This document shows, piece by piece, positions 15,444 through 23,173 of a DNA stretch of 51,676 nt. The DNA is from Planctomycetaceae bacterium. GTDB taxonomy: Bacteria > Planctomycetota > Phycisphaerae > SM23-33. Numbering within the stretch: position 1 is the stretch's first letter; every line of letters starts with the position of its first letter. A program made the translations under genes and the position numbers. The notes below the pieces were generated by a model. It saw only the letters and a program-made list of their open reading frames with translations. It ran no database searches and was not told the DNA's origin. The stretch lies in NCBI GenBank assembly GCA_021371965.1, contig JAJFVE010000134.1, positions 1 through 51,676 of the forward strand, given 5' to 3'.

Positions 15444-16643
15444 TTACTGCCCGATCAGGCGGATGATATTCTTGCCCGAGGTTTTGCCTTGGCGCAGGGC
15501 GGCGTCGGCGGTGCTTAGAAGCTCACGACAGGTCGCGCCGCCGGCGGGGAAGGCGGCCAGGCCGCCGCTGATGGTCAGCGTGCCCTGGGCCTGGGGCCCA
15601 AGGTCGGGGAAGGCGTGGCTCTCGACGGCGCGGCGGAAGCGGTCGGCCAGCACGTAGGCGCTCTCGGGCGGATGGCTGTTGCTCTCGCGCGGCTGGGCGG
15701 TGTCGCAAAACAAAATGGCGAACTCGTCGCCGCCAATGCGGGCGACGATGTCGTGGCTGCGCGTGATCTTCTTCATCAGCGCCGCGATCTGCCGCAGGAT
15801 GCTGTCGCCGACGGCGTGGCCGTACGTGTCGTTGTATCGCTTGAAGTCGTCGATGTCGAACAGCAGCAGGCTCGCCCGCAGACCGTGGCGCGCAGCCTGG
15901 GCGAGGGTCTGGTCGGTCACCTGGTAAAAGTAGCGGCGGTTGTACGCCCCGGTGAGGTGGTCGGTCATGGCCAGCTGCGCCAGCCCCTCGGCCCGTGCAG
16001 CCAGTTTGGTCAGCGGCGTCACCATCGCCTGAACGGCGCCGAGAAACGCGCCGGCCGCTGCCGGCACCGCCGCGGCCGCGCGGAACACGCGCGGGCCTCG
16101 AGACGACCAGCCCGTCACCAGCACCGTTCCCGGCGCCGCGGGGTCACCGTCGGTCCAGTGGCCGACAAGCCCCAGGCGCCGCGAGATCAATGCGGACACT
16201 GCGGCTTCCAGTTCGGTCGGCGTCGCGGCGGCGTTGAGCAGGGCGGCGGATTCCTGCGTGGTCAGCGCGTGGCCGTTTCCGTCGGCGGGTGCGGGCGCCG
16301 CGCCAGGCACAGCCAATCGGCCCAGGTCGACGCGCGTCGGCGGCCAGATGAAGTAGTCGTCGACGACGCCTGGCGCCAGTCGCATCACGTTGGCCTCGGC
16401 TAGCGGCGGGCACAGCACGTACAGGCGGGCCTCGGCGGCCAGGCGGCGCACGGCGCGGCAGAGACCGGGAAACTCCGGGCGCGGAGCGGTCAAGAGCACG
16501 GTGGCCCAGGGCTGAATCCGCAGCGCCGCCAGCACTTCGTACGGATCGGCGTAGCGCGCCACCGGCAGCGGCGCCAGGCGCTGGGCCAAGCGGCTGCCGA
16601 CGGGCTCGTCGGCCAGAAGCAGGATGGAGGCGGCCGCCGTCAC
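15444..16643 (-). CDS. Diguanylate cyclase with degenerate receiver-like N-terminus
   Basis: 399 residues from the GTG at 16643, which overlaps the TGA of the gene upstream (GTGA). The C-terminal GGDEF domain makes c-di-GMP from two GTP. It has MTDHLTGAYNRRYFY, FDIDDFKRYNDTYGHAVGD and an intact RIGGDEF (GGDEF at 304-308). RSHD at 295-298 is five residues before it, which is the expected place of the RxxD inhibitory site. Residues 5-110 look like a receiver fold but lack the acidic pair and phospho-acceptor (LLLADEPVG, ATVLLTAPRPE). Residues 130-215 may be a GAF-like sensor. It is translationally coupled to the receiver-like protein encoded upstream. Confidence 0.85.
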   Translation of the reverse strand: MTAAASILLLADEPVGSRLAQRLAPLPVARYADPYEVLAALRIQPWATVLLTAPRPEFPGLCRAVRRLAAEARLYVLCPPLAEANVMRLAPGVVDDYFIWPPTRVDLGRLAVPGAAPAPADGNGHALTTQESAALLNAAATPTELEAAVSALISRRLGLVGHWTDGDPAAPGTVLVTGWSSRGPRVFRAAAAVPAAAGAFLGAVQAMVTPLTKLAARAEGLAQLAMTDHLTGAYNRRYFYQVTDQTLAQAARHGLRASLLLFDIDDFKRYNDTYGHAVGDSILRQIAALMKKITRSHDIVARIGGDEFAILFCDTAQPRESNSHPPESAYVLADRFRRAVESHAFPDLGPQAQGTLTISGGLAAFPAGGATCRELLSTADAALRQGKTSGKNIIRLIGQ

Positions 16644-17296
16644 AGCGGGCCCTCCAGCAAGGCCGACAACTCCGCAGCCGTCAGCAGCGCCGCGTCTCTT
16701 GCGGCGTCGAGGCCGCGGTCGCTGCGGTAAACGCCCTGCCCGTCGGCCGGCGGCTGCGCCGGGCGCTGGGGCGCCGCGGTCTCCGGCGGTGCTGCAGCGG
16801 CGGGGGGCTGGGCTTGTGCGGGCGGGGGTTCCATGGGAAGCGGGTTGTCCCAGGCGGCGGCGGATAGATCGATCGGTTTGCCGTCGGGCCCGGCCAGGGC
16901 GACCTCGATCAGCGAGGGGACCGCCGCGCCGGTTGGCGGGGGTTCATTGGCCCGCCGCGACAGGGCTGCCTCGATGGCGGCTGTCAGCTCTCCGCGCTGA
17001 ACGATGAGCGTGCCATTGAGGGCATGGGCGATCACGGGCAGTCGTGGCGCGCCGGTGGCGATCAAGGCCGCGCCGTTCTGGCGGGCAATTTCAAGCAGGC
17101 GAAGATGCACGCCCGAGAGGGCGCGCAGGTCGATCACCAGCGCGGCCGTGGGACCGGCCAGCAGTTCGGCGGCTGCCTCGTAGGCGGTGGGCACATAGAC
17201 CGCCCGCCACGCGGCCGGCTCGCGGCCGACCAGCGCACGGTCGCGCGTGAGAAAAACCACCCGCCCGGTTAGTGGATGTTGTAGGTCGCCACTCAT
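16640..17296 (-). CDS. Degenerate receiver-like protein with Pro/Ala-rich tail
   Basis: 218 residues from the ATG at 17296; a GTG at 17323 is an alternative, and neither has a well-placed ribosome-binding site. Residues 8-110 have the alternating strand-helix pattern of a receiver domain (RVVFLTRDRALV, AALVIDLRALSGVHLRLLE, ALIATGAPRLPVIAH). The DLR Asp may sit at the phospho-acceptor position, but the N-terminal acidic pair is absent. Residues 145-200 are Pro/Ala/Gln-rich and probably flexible. A short helical end follows (AALLTAAELSALLEGPL). Its stop overlaps the start of the GGDEF gene, so the two are likely made together and may form one signalling module. Function is inferred only. Confidence 0.6.
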   Translation of the reverse strand: MSGDLQHPLTGRVVFLTRDRALVGREPAAWRAVYVPTAYEAAAELLAGPTAALVIDLRALSGVHLRLLEIARQNGAALIATGAPRLPVIAHALNGTLIVQRGELTAAIEAALSRRANEPPPTGAAVPSLIEVALAGPDGKPIDLSAAAWDNPLPMEPPPAQAQPPAAAAPPETAAPQRPAQPPADGQGVYRSDRGLDAARDAALLTAAELSALLEGPL

Positions 17297-17372
17297 GAAT
17301 GTGCCGGTGCCTCCGCCTGACACGATGGAGCTATCTTACCCAGAGATGGGCGATTCGTCAACGACTGGACCT

Positions 17373-17401
17373 TTGCAATATGGACTGTAACTGTCTATGA
17401 T
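17373..17401 (+). promoter_or_regulatory. Sigma-70-like promoter of the isoprenoid/ABC/methyltransferase operon
   Basis: TTGCAA (17373-17378), a 17-bp spacer, then TATGAT (17396-17401). Transcription would start near 17408. The AGAGGAG ribosome-binding site at 17414-17420 and the ATG at 17426 follow. It lies in the divergent gap from the receiver-like gene. Confidence 0.5.
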
Positions 17402-17425
17402 GGGAGAACATTCAGAGGAGACGAT

Positions 17426-18409
17426 ATGTTTTCCAGCCTCGGAACGCTTCAAGCGTTCAGTGACGCCTTGTCGCTGCAGCAGGAGACGCTCGACCGATTC
17501 TACGCTCTCGCCGCCGCGATTGCTCCCGAGCAATGCGCGGTCGAACCGCCGGAGGGGAAGCTGTTCGCCTTCGAGCGAAACGTCTTCAGCACGCTCTTTC
17601 TGGTCATCACCGGCCTGCTCGTGGGCCGCAGCCGCTTGCTGCCGCTGTACGCGATGGTCAACCAGTGCATGCGGGCGTGGGTGACCGCCTGCGACAATCT
17701 GCTCGACGATGAGTACAAGGAAATCTTTCCCTTCCGCCTGGCCGGGCGCGGGCAGCGCATGCGGTCGGTGCTGACGATCCTGCTGGCCGATCGCATCCTG
17801 TGGGAGTACATCGACCGGCACTACCGCGACGACGGCGTGCTCGAGGCGGCGGGGCGGCTGTCGCTGGAGGCCCTGGCCCCCAGCGCCGCCCAGGAGTGCG
17901 AAGAGGAAACGCGCCCCGTTGAGATCCTGCCCAGCCGCCGCCTGCTTGACGAGGTACACCATCGCAAGACGGGACTGCTGTTCATGTCGCCGCTGGCCCT
18001 GCCGTGCCGCATCGAGCACCCCGACGATCGGCGGGCCCGGGCGGCCGAGCGGGCGGTCCACGACTTCGGCATGGCCTGCCAGTGCCTCGACGACATCGTC
18101 GACATGCCTTCCGATGCGGCGGCGGGGCGGCACAATCTGCTCGTGTCGCTGATGGCCGAGGGCGAGCGTGGCGCCCGCGTGCGCCTGCGCAATCTGCCGC
18201 GGCAACTCTGGACGGCCTGGGAACATCTGCCCGCCGTGACGCGCCGGGCGCGGCAGATTGCCGAGGGGTATTTCGCCTCCTCATTCGAGGCGATGGCGGA
18301 GTTGGGGCTGGTGCTGGCGCCGGCGCAGCGCGGGGCCGTCGTCGGCACGATCTACCGGCTGCTGCGCGTGCCGCCGGCCGGCGCCGATGCGGCGGAGAAC
18401 GTCGCATGA
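17426..18409 (+). CDS. Class 1 isoprenoid biosynthesis (polyprenyl synthetase-like) protein
   Basis: 327 residues, all-alpha; start set by AGAGGAG 5 nt upstream. Class 1 isoprenoid enzymes bind prenyl diphosphates through Mg held by two Asp-rich motifs. The second motif is standard (Asp222, 223 and 226 in CLDDIVDMPSD, followed by GRHNLLVSLM). The first is atypical: DNLLDDEYKE at 90-99. HHRKTGLLFMSPLALP around 178-193 matches the conserved Lys-containing helix between them. The usual N-terminal KxxRP segment of chain elongators is not clear, and residues 50-75 are hydrophobic. It could be a terpene-type enzyme rather than a chain elongator. It heads four genes joined by stop/start overlaps. 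Confidence 0.72.
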   Translation: MFSSLGTLQAFSDALSLQQETLDRFYALAAAIAPEQCAVEPPEGKLFAFERNVFSTLFLVITGLLVGRSRLLPLYAMVNQCMRAWVTACDNLLDDEYKEIFPFRLAGRGQRMRSVLTILLADRILWEYIDRHYRDDGVLEAAGRLSLEALAPSAAQECEEETRPVEILPSRRLLDEVHHRKTGLLFMSPLALPCRIEHPDDRRARAAERAVHDFGMACQCLDDIVDMPSDAAAGRHNLLVSLMAEGERGARVRLRNLPRQLWTAWEHLPAVTRRARQIAEGYFASSFEAMAELGLVLAPAQRGAVVGTIYRLLRVPPAGADAAENVA

Positions 18410-19560
18410 CGGCGTTCTGGCCGGTCCTGGTCCTCAAGATGCTCGCCCGCCGTGCGCGGCGAGCCGCCATCATGATGGCCGCCACGGCGATGGCTGTGGC
18501 GTGCCTGGTCGTGCTCGATGCGATCATGGAGGGCGTCGGCGATGCGATGATCCGCAACTCCGTAGCCGCCGCCGGAGGGCACGTGACGCTGACGCCAACG
18601 GCCGCACACGCTGCCGACGAGACTGTGGCCGCCACGGTGCGCCGCTGGTCCGGCGTGTCGGAGGCACTGCCGCGACGAACGCAGGCGGCCATGCTCACCG
18701 CAGGCAGATCGTCGGCCGCTGTGACGCTCGTGGGCGTGGTGCCGGCCGAGCGGAACTGGAGCGTCGTCGCGGCCAAGATCATCCGCGGCGGATTTCCCCG
18801 CGGCGGCGGGGCCATCCTGATCGGCAGCGACCTGGCCGACCGACTCGGGGCGGCTGTGGGCGACCCCGTTCAGGCCGCCGCGGCCGACGGGACCGGCAGA
18901 ACCTTCACGGTCTGCGGCGTGTTCCGCACTCACCTGCCGCATCTGGACGCCCAGTTGGCGCTGGCGGATCTGGATGACGTGGCCCCCGCGCAGCAGTCGG
19001 TGAACATCTTCCTGGCCGATCCGTACGCCGCACCGGCGACGGCGGCGCGGGCGGCGGGCGAACTGGCCGTACTGGCGACGCAGTGGCAGAATGACCTGCC
19101 CGAACTGGCCGGGCTGATTGCGCTCAACCGGTTCTCGATGAACGTCGTGCTGGGCTTAGCGCTGCTGATCCTGGCTTTTGGCATTTCTAACAACGTCTTC
19201 CAGGGCGTCAGCCAGCGGCGGCGCGAGTTGAGCATCTTGCGGGCGATGGGCCTGACCGGCCGGGGCGTCATGGCTATCGTGCTGGGCGAGACGATGCTGA
19301 TGGCCGCCGTCGCGGCGGTCATCGGTGCCGCCGTCGGGATCGCCGCCACGCTGCTCTGGGCCCGCTGGGGGCTGGACCTGTCGCCCTGGACGAGCGGTAA
19401 CCCGCACTTTCTCATCTCGGCAGTGGTATACCCGCGACTGACCGGCGGTGGCGTGATCGCGCCGATGGCCGTGGCCTGCGCGTGCGGGTTTCTGGCGGCC
19501 TTAGCGCCCGCGCGGCGAGCAGGACGCTCTACCATTACACAGGGGCTGCGAATGCTGTGA
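18406..19560 (+). CDS. FtsX/MacB-type ABC transporter permease
   Basis: 384 residues; the ATG overlaps the preceding TGA (ATGA). The protein has one N-terminal transmembrane helix (about 15-40, MMAATAMAVACLVVLDAIM), a periplasmic domain of about 220 residues, and three C-terminal helices (NVVLGLALLILAFGISNNVF, IVLGETMLMAAVAAVIGAAV, GVIAPMAVACACGFLAALAP). QRRRELSILRAMGLTGRG between the helices is the coupling segment typical of FtsX-family permeases. It would pair with the ATPase encoded next. Such complexes work by mechanotransmission, extracting lipoproteins or expelling amphiphiles, rather than by classical import. Fusion to an isoprenoid gene cluster suggests a lipid-like cargo, which is inference. 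Confidence 0.85.
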   Translation: MTAFWPVLVLKMLARRARRAAIMMAATAMAVACLVVLDAIMEGVGDAMIRNSVAAAGGHVTLTPTAAHAADETVAATVRRWSGVSEALPRRTQAAMLTAGRSSAAVTLVGVVPAERNWSVVAAKIIRGGFPRGGGAILIGSDLADRLGAAVGDPVQAAAADGTGRTFTVCGVFRTHLPHLDAQLALADLDDVAPAQQSVNIFLADPYAAPATAARAAGELAVLATQWQNDLPELAGLIALNRFSMNVVLGLALLILAFGISNNVFQGVSQRRRELSILRAMGLTGRGVMAIVLGETMLMAAVAAVIGAAVGIAATLLWARWGLDLSPWTSGNPHFLISAVVYPRLTGGGVIAPMAVACACGFLAALAPARRAGRSTITQGLRML

Positions 19561-20243
19561 GCATTCTGGAACTCAAAAACGTTTCCCGCATCTTCGGCAG
19601 CGGACCGGCCCGATGCCCGGCCCTGAGGGGGATCGATCTGTCCATCGAACCGGCCGAGATGCTGGCCGTCACCGGCGCCTCCGGAAGCGGCAAGAGCACG
19701 TTGCTGAACATCTGCGCGGGCCTGGACGCGCCCACCGGCGGCAGCGTATTGCTCGACGGGCGCGACATGCGGGGCATGTCCGCCGACGCCATGGCGCACC
19801 TGCGCCGCGCTGCTATCGGGTTCGTCTTTCAGTTCATGAATCTCCTGCCGGCACTGACGGCGTGGGAGAATATCGAATTGGCCCTGGTGCTTTCCGGCGC
19901 CCCGCGCGATGACCGCCGCCGAAGGGTGGCGAGTCTGCTTGATCTGGCCGGACTGGCGGAAAAGGCCCGCGCGCTGCCTGACCAACTCTCGGGTGGTCAG
20001 CAGCAGCGCCTGGCCGTGCTGCGGGCGCTGGCGCACCGCCCTCGGATCGTCTTTATGGACGAGCCGACAAGCTGCCTCGACAGCGACCACGCCCGCGATC
20101 TGATGGACCTGGTGGTGAATCTCAACGCATGGGAGAAGACCACGATCGTCGTGGCCACGCACGACGCCGCCGTGGCCGGGCGGATGACCGCCCGCGTACA
20201 GATGCGCGACGGGAAGATTATCAGCCCCGAGGTGACGCCATGA
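19557..20243 (+). CDS. LolD/MacB-type ABC transporter ATP-binding protein
   Basis: 228 residues from the GTG at 19557, which overlaps the permease TGA (GTGA). All ATPase motifs are present: Walker A GASGSGKST (41-48 region), Q-loop FVFQFMNLLP with Gln92, signature LSGGQQQR (144-151), Walker B RIVFMDEPTS, and switch His in VATHD. Family features of the LolD/MacB/FtsE group are SGKSTLLNICAGLD and the LPALTAWENIELAL helix. Partner is the permease encoded immediately before. The stop overlaps the methyltransferase start. Confidence 0.93.
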   Translation: MSILELKNVSRIFGSGPARCPALRGIDLSIEPAEMLAVTGASGSGKSTLLNICAGLDAPTGGSVLLDGRDMRGMSADAMAHLRRAAIGFVFQFMNLLPALTAWENIELALVLSGAPRDDRRRRVASLLDLAGLAEKARALPDQLSGGQQQRLAVLRALAHRPRIVFMDEPTSCLDSDHARDLMDLVVNLNAWEKTTIVVATHDAAVAGRMTARVQMRDGKIISPEVTP

Positions 20244-20908
20244 TCGCCCCGGTGAACGACCCGCCCTCGGCGCCGACCACGCGCGGACGCACGCTCAACT
20301 TCCCCGGACTGCTCTATGATCTGCTGGTGCCGCTGATGGTGTTTGGGATGGAACGCCGCGTGAACCGCCGCACTGCCCGCGCCTTGGATCTGGCGCCCGA
20401 GGACGTGGTGCTGGACCTGGGCTGTGCGACGGGCAACTTGTCCTACGAGATCGCCCGCCGCCTCGACTCCGCGGCCGGAGGGCTGTGCATCGGAATAGAC
20501 GCCTCGCCGCAGATGGTCGCGCGAGCCCGAAGGAAGATCGGCGGGCGCCCCGTCCGGTTCGATATCGGCCTGGCCGAGAAGCTGCCTTACGCCGACGGCG
20601 TCTTCACCAAGGCCGCCAGTTCGCTGCTGCTTCATCATCTTGACATGGAACTCAAGCGGACGGCGCTGGCCGAGCTTCGCCGCGTAGTGGCCCCGGGCGG
20701 CCTGGTGGTGGTCGCCGACATGGACCGCCCGACAACGCTGATCGGCCGCCTCTTCGGCAACGGTGGCGAGCGATTCCTCTGCCAGCACGAGATCCAAGAG
20801 AACCTCAGCGGCATCCTGCCCGACCTGTTCGCCCAGGCCGGCTTTACCGATATCCGCCGCCTCGGGCATGACTATGGTTACGTCACGACCTTTGCGATGC
20901 GGGCCTAG
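20240..20908 (+). CDS. Class I SAM-dependent methyltransferase (UbiE/MenG-like)
   Basis: 222 residues; the ATG overlaps the ATPase TGA (ATGA). SAM-binding motif I is VLDLGCATGNLSYEIARRL, the acidic residue of motif II is in CIGIDASPQM, and LAEKLPYADGVFTKAASSLL and LRRVVAPGGLVVVADMDRPT follow. The pattern is nearest UbiE/COQ5 and small-molecule methyltransferases. MVFGMERRVNRRTARALDL precedes the fold. Being fourth in an operon with an isoprenoid synthase and a lipid-type ABC exporter, it may methylate the product. The substrate is unknown. Confidence 0.85.
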   Translation: MIAPVNDPPSAPTTRGRTLNFPGLLYDLLVPLMVFGMERRVNRRTARALDLAPEDVVLDLGCATGNLSYEIARRLDSAAGGLCIGIDASPQMVARARRKIGGRPVRFDIGLAEKLPYADGVFTKAASSLLLHHLDMELKRTALAELRRVVAPGGLVVVADMDRPTTLIGRLFGNGGERFLCQHEIQENLSGILPDLFAQAGFTDIRRLGHDYGYVTTFAMRA

Positions 20909-20982
20909 CTGCTACTTGGTGAACGGTCCATCCACCTTCCAGGATTGGATATCGTTTTCATAGTGACCAGTATTCCAGGTCA

Positions 20983-21011
20983 TTGCCCCGCACAGTTGGG
21001 CGGGCTATAGT
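20983..21011 (+). promoter_or_regulatory. Promoter of the HIT gene, probably leaderless
   Basis: TTGCCC (20983-20988), 17 bp, then TATAGT (21006-21011). The start codon is only 7 nt further on, at 21019, and no ribosome-binding sequence lies between. Transcription would begin at or next to the ATG. Confidence 0.45.
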
Positions 21012-21018
21012 CTGGGCC

Positions 21019-21582
21019 ATGCCAGAACACGACAGCGGCGGAAAACAAAATCGCAATCTCTGGGCGCCTTGGCGCATGGAATATATTGAGACTTTGTCGG
21101 ACAGCGGACAGGTCGCCGACCACTGCTTCCTGTGCCGCGCGGCCGCCGAGGGCGACCGCCACGCCGAGAACCTCGTCGTCTGGCGCGGGCAACACTGCCT
21201 GACGCTGCTCAACCGCTATCCCTACACCAGCGGGCACGCGATGGTGGCCCCGCTGGCGCACGTGGGTGACATGGAAGCCCTCGACGACGCGACGTTGCTG
21301 GAGATGATGCACATGGTCGTCGATCTCCAGAAGGTGCTCCAGCAGGCGGTGCACTCGCACAATTTCAACATCGGCATCAACATTGGCCGTGCGGCCGGCG
21401 CGGGCGTGCCCGGGCACCTGCACATGCACATCGTGCCGCGCTGGCCGGGCGATACGAACTTTGTCAACGTCTTCGGCGACGTCCGCGTGATCCCCGTCTC
21501 GCTGGCGGACATGTACAAGCAGGTCGTCAGTACGGCTGAACAGCTCGGTCTTGGGCCGCGCTGGCCCGCGAGTCAAGAATGA
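21019..21582 (+). CDS. HIT-family nucleotide hydrolase/phosphorylase
   Basis: 187 residues. HIT proteins cleave or transfer nucleotidyl groups of dinucleoside polyphosphates and related compounds in the cytoplasm. The catalytic triad motif is PGHLHMHIVPRW (HxHxH). LWAPWRMEYIE at the start, the Cys pair CFLC, and LLNRYPYTSGHAMVAPLAHV are shared with the AP4A phosphorylase-like subgroup common in actinobacteria and planctomycetes. The start follows a promoter-like sequence without a leader. The stop is followed at once by R6 repeats. Exact substrate cannot be read. Confidence 0.9.
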   Translation: MPEHDSGGKQNRNLWAPWRMEYIETLSDSGQVADHCFLCRAAAEGDRHAENLVVWRGQHCLTLLNRYPYTSGHAMVAPLAHVGDMEALDDATLLEMMHMVVDLQKVLQQAVHSHNFNIGINIGRAAGAGVPGHLHMHIVPRWPGDTNFVNVFGDVRVIPVSLADMYKQVVSTAEQLGLGPRWPASQE

Positions 21583-21805
21583 TGGGCCACAGAGACACAG
21601 AGAACACGGAGAGGGCTGTAGTAAAGATACCCGAACATCTCTCTTTTCTCTGTGTCCTCTGTGCCTCTGTGGCGACGATTGTCCGAGGGCAAAAAAGAAA
21701 TGATGGAACACTGGGGCGTTCGGTCTGGATCAACTTTCCATCATTCCATTCTTCTGTCATTTCACTTTTCCTTCTTCCTCCGCGGTCTCTGCGAGCTCTG
21801 CGGTG
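21583..21805. repeat. Cluster of palindromic repeats (R6 and relatives) before dgt
   Basis: GGCCACAGAGACACAGAG at 21585 pairs with CTCTGTGCCTCTGTGGC ending at 21672. A second pair, GAAATGATGGAA and TTCCATCATT, lies at about 21700-21750. The last part (CTCCGCGGTCTCTGCGAGCTCTGCGGTG) is a different repeat word and contains the GTG used as the dgt start. Confidence 0.8.
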
Positions 21806-22948
21806 AAAACCTCGCGTGAAATCTTCGAGCAACACCACTCCGCTTTTCTGGCGCCCTTTGCCGTGCGCGAGGGCGACAGCGGCGGGCGGCGGCACGATGA
21901 GAGCGAGCATCCGTACCGCACGTGCTTTCAGCGCGACCGCGACCGGATCATTCACTGCTCGGCGTTCCGGCGGCTGGACTTCAAGACGCAGGTCTTCGTC
22001 CCGCACGAGTGCGACCACTTCCGCACGCGCATGACGCACACGCTCGAAGTCGCCCAGATCGCCCGCAACCTCGCGCGGGCCCTGAGGCTCAACGAGGACC
22101 TTGCCGAGGCCGTCGCCCTCGCCCATGATCTGGGCCACCCGCCTTTCGGACACGCCGGCGAGGCGGCGCTGAACGAACTGATGGCCGCCCACGGCGGGTT
22201 CGAGCACAACCGCCAGTCGCTGAGGGTCGTCGACTACCTGGAACATCCTTACCCGGCGTTTCGCGGGCTCAATCTCACCCAGGCAGTGCGCGAATGCCTG
22301 GCCAAGCACGAGACGGCCTACGACAAGCCTTCCGCAGACGAGTTCGACCCGGCGCTGGCCGGACCGCTCGAAGGCCAGCTCGTCGACATGGCCGACGCCA
22401 TCGCCTACACCTCGGCCGACCTGGAGGACTCGCTGGCGGCAGGCTTGATCAGCCTCGAACACGTCAGCCGCCTGGCGCTGTGGCGTCGGGCATGGTCAGC
22501 CGCCCAGGCGGCCGACCCCGACGCCGGCGTGCTGCACACGCGCATCCGCGCGTGCAAGGGGGTGCTGGCGGCGATGGCTGACGACGTGATCGCCTCTACG
22601 ACCTCGACGCTGGAGGCTCTGAAGCCGGCAAATCCTGACGATGTCCGCCGCGGCGGCCGCAAGTGCGTGGTCTTCTCCAAAGCGATTGCGGAAGAAGTTG
22701 CGGCCATGCAGCGATTCCTGTTTGAGCGCGTCTACACCTTCGGCGAAAGCGCCGCCCGCGCCGACGCCTCGGGCAAAATGCTGCGCGAGCTTTTCGCCGC
22801 GTACCTGAGCAACCCGGCGCTGATGGGCCCGCGATATCTGCGCCGCAGCCGGGAAGAAGGCCTCCACCGCGTCATCTGCGACTACCTGGCCGGGATGACC
22901 GACCGCTTCTGCAAGCAAGCCCACGCGGGTCTTGATGTTAGCCGCTGA
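21803..22948 (+). CDS. dgt: dGTPase (deoxyguanosinetriphosphate triphosphohydrolase)
   Basis: 381 residues from a GTG at 21803. It hydrolyses dNTPs, chiefly dGTP in studied cases, to nucleoside and triphosphate. HD-domain ligands are in DHFRTRMTHTLEVAQIAR and ALAHDLGHPPFGHAGE; the leading CFQRDRDRIIHCSAFRRLDFKTQVF is strongly family-specific. EGQLVDMADAIAYTSADLED supplies the later Asp. The length fits the shorter dGTPase-like group. The start codon lies in repeat DNA (end of the R6 cluster) and there is no ribosome-binding site. The last codons and the TGA lie in another repeat, so both gene ends coincide with repeats. Confidence 0.92.
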   Translation: MKTSREIFEQHHSAFLAPFAVREGDSGGRRHDESEHPYRTCFQRDRDRIIHCSAFRRLDFKTQVFVPHECDHFRTRMTHTLEVAQIARNLARALRLNEDLAEAVALAHDLGHPPFGHAGEAALNELMAAHGGFEHNRQSLRVVDYLEHPYPAFRGLNLTQAVRECLAKHETAYDKPSADEFDPALAGPLEGQLVDMADAIAYTSADLEDSLAAGLISLEHVSRLALWRRAWSAAQAADPDAGVLHTRIRACKGVLAAMADDVIASTTSTLEALKPANPDDVRRGGRKCVVFSKAIAEEVAAMQRFLFERVYTFGESAARADASGKMLRELFAAYLSNPALMGPRYLRRSREEGLHRVICDYLAGMTDRFCKQAHAGLDVSR

Positions 22949-23094
22949 GGTCGCAGAGGACGCTGAGGGGGGATGGGGTTGGGAATCTGTGATTTCGGAT
23001 TGGGGGATTGAGCGCGCTGGTCCAATACGCTATTTACTCGGGCTAACCATCTTCGTCTACCTCTTCCTCAGCGTCCCCGGCGACCTCAGTGGCT
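22940..23094. repeat. Palindromic repeat R8 overlapping the dgt stop
   Basis: AGCCGCTGAGGTCGCAGAGG on the left pairs with CCCCGGCGACCTCAGTGGCT on the right, joined by GACGCTGAGG / CCTCAGCGTC. The dgt stop codon is inside the left arm. Between the arms is TGTGATTTCGGATTGGGG, related to the GAATCCGCAATC words. The sequence up to 23173 holds only short repeat words and the AAGGAA site of the next gene. Confidence 0.85.
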
Positions 23095-23173
23095 GGTAAT
23101 CCGCAATCTGGCTACTGGCGCGGACCATCGTCGTACTTGCCGGGTTAATACTGGCGAACGGAAAGGAACCTAT

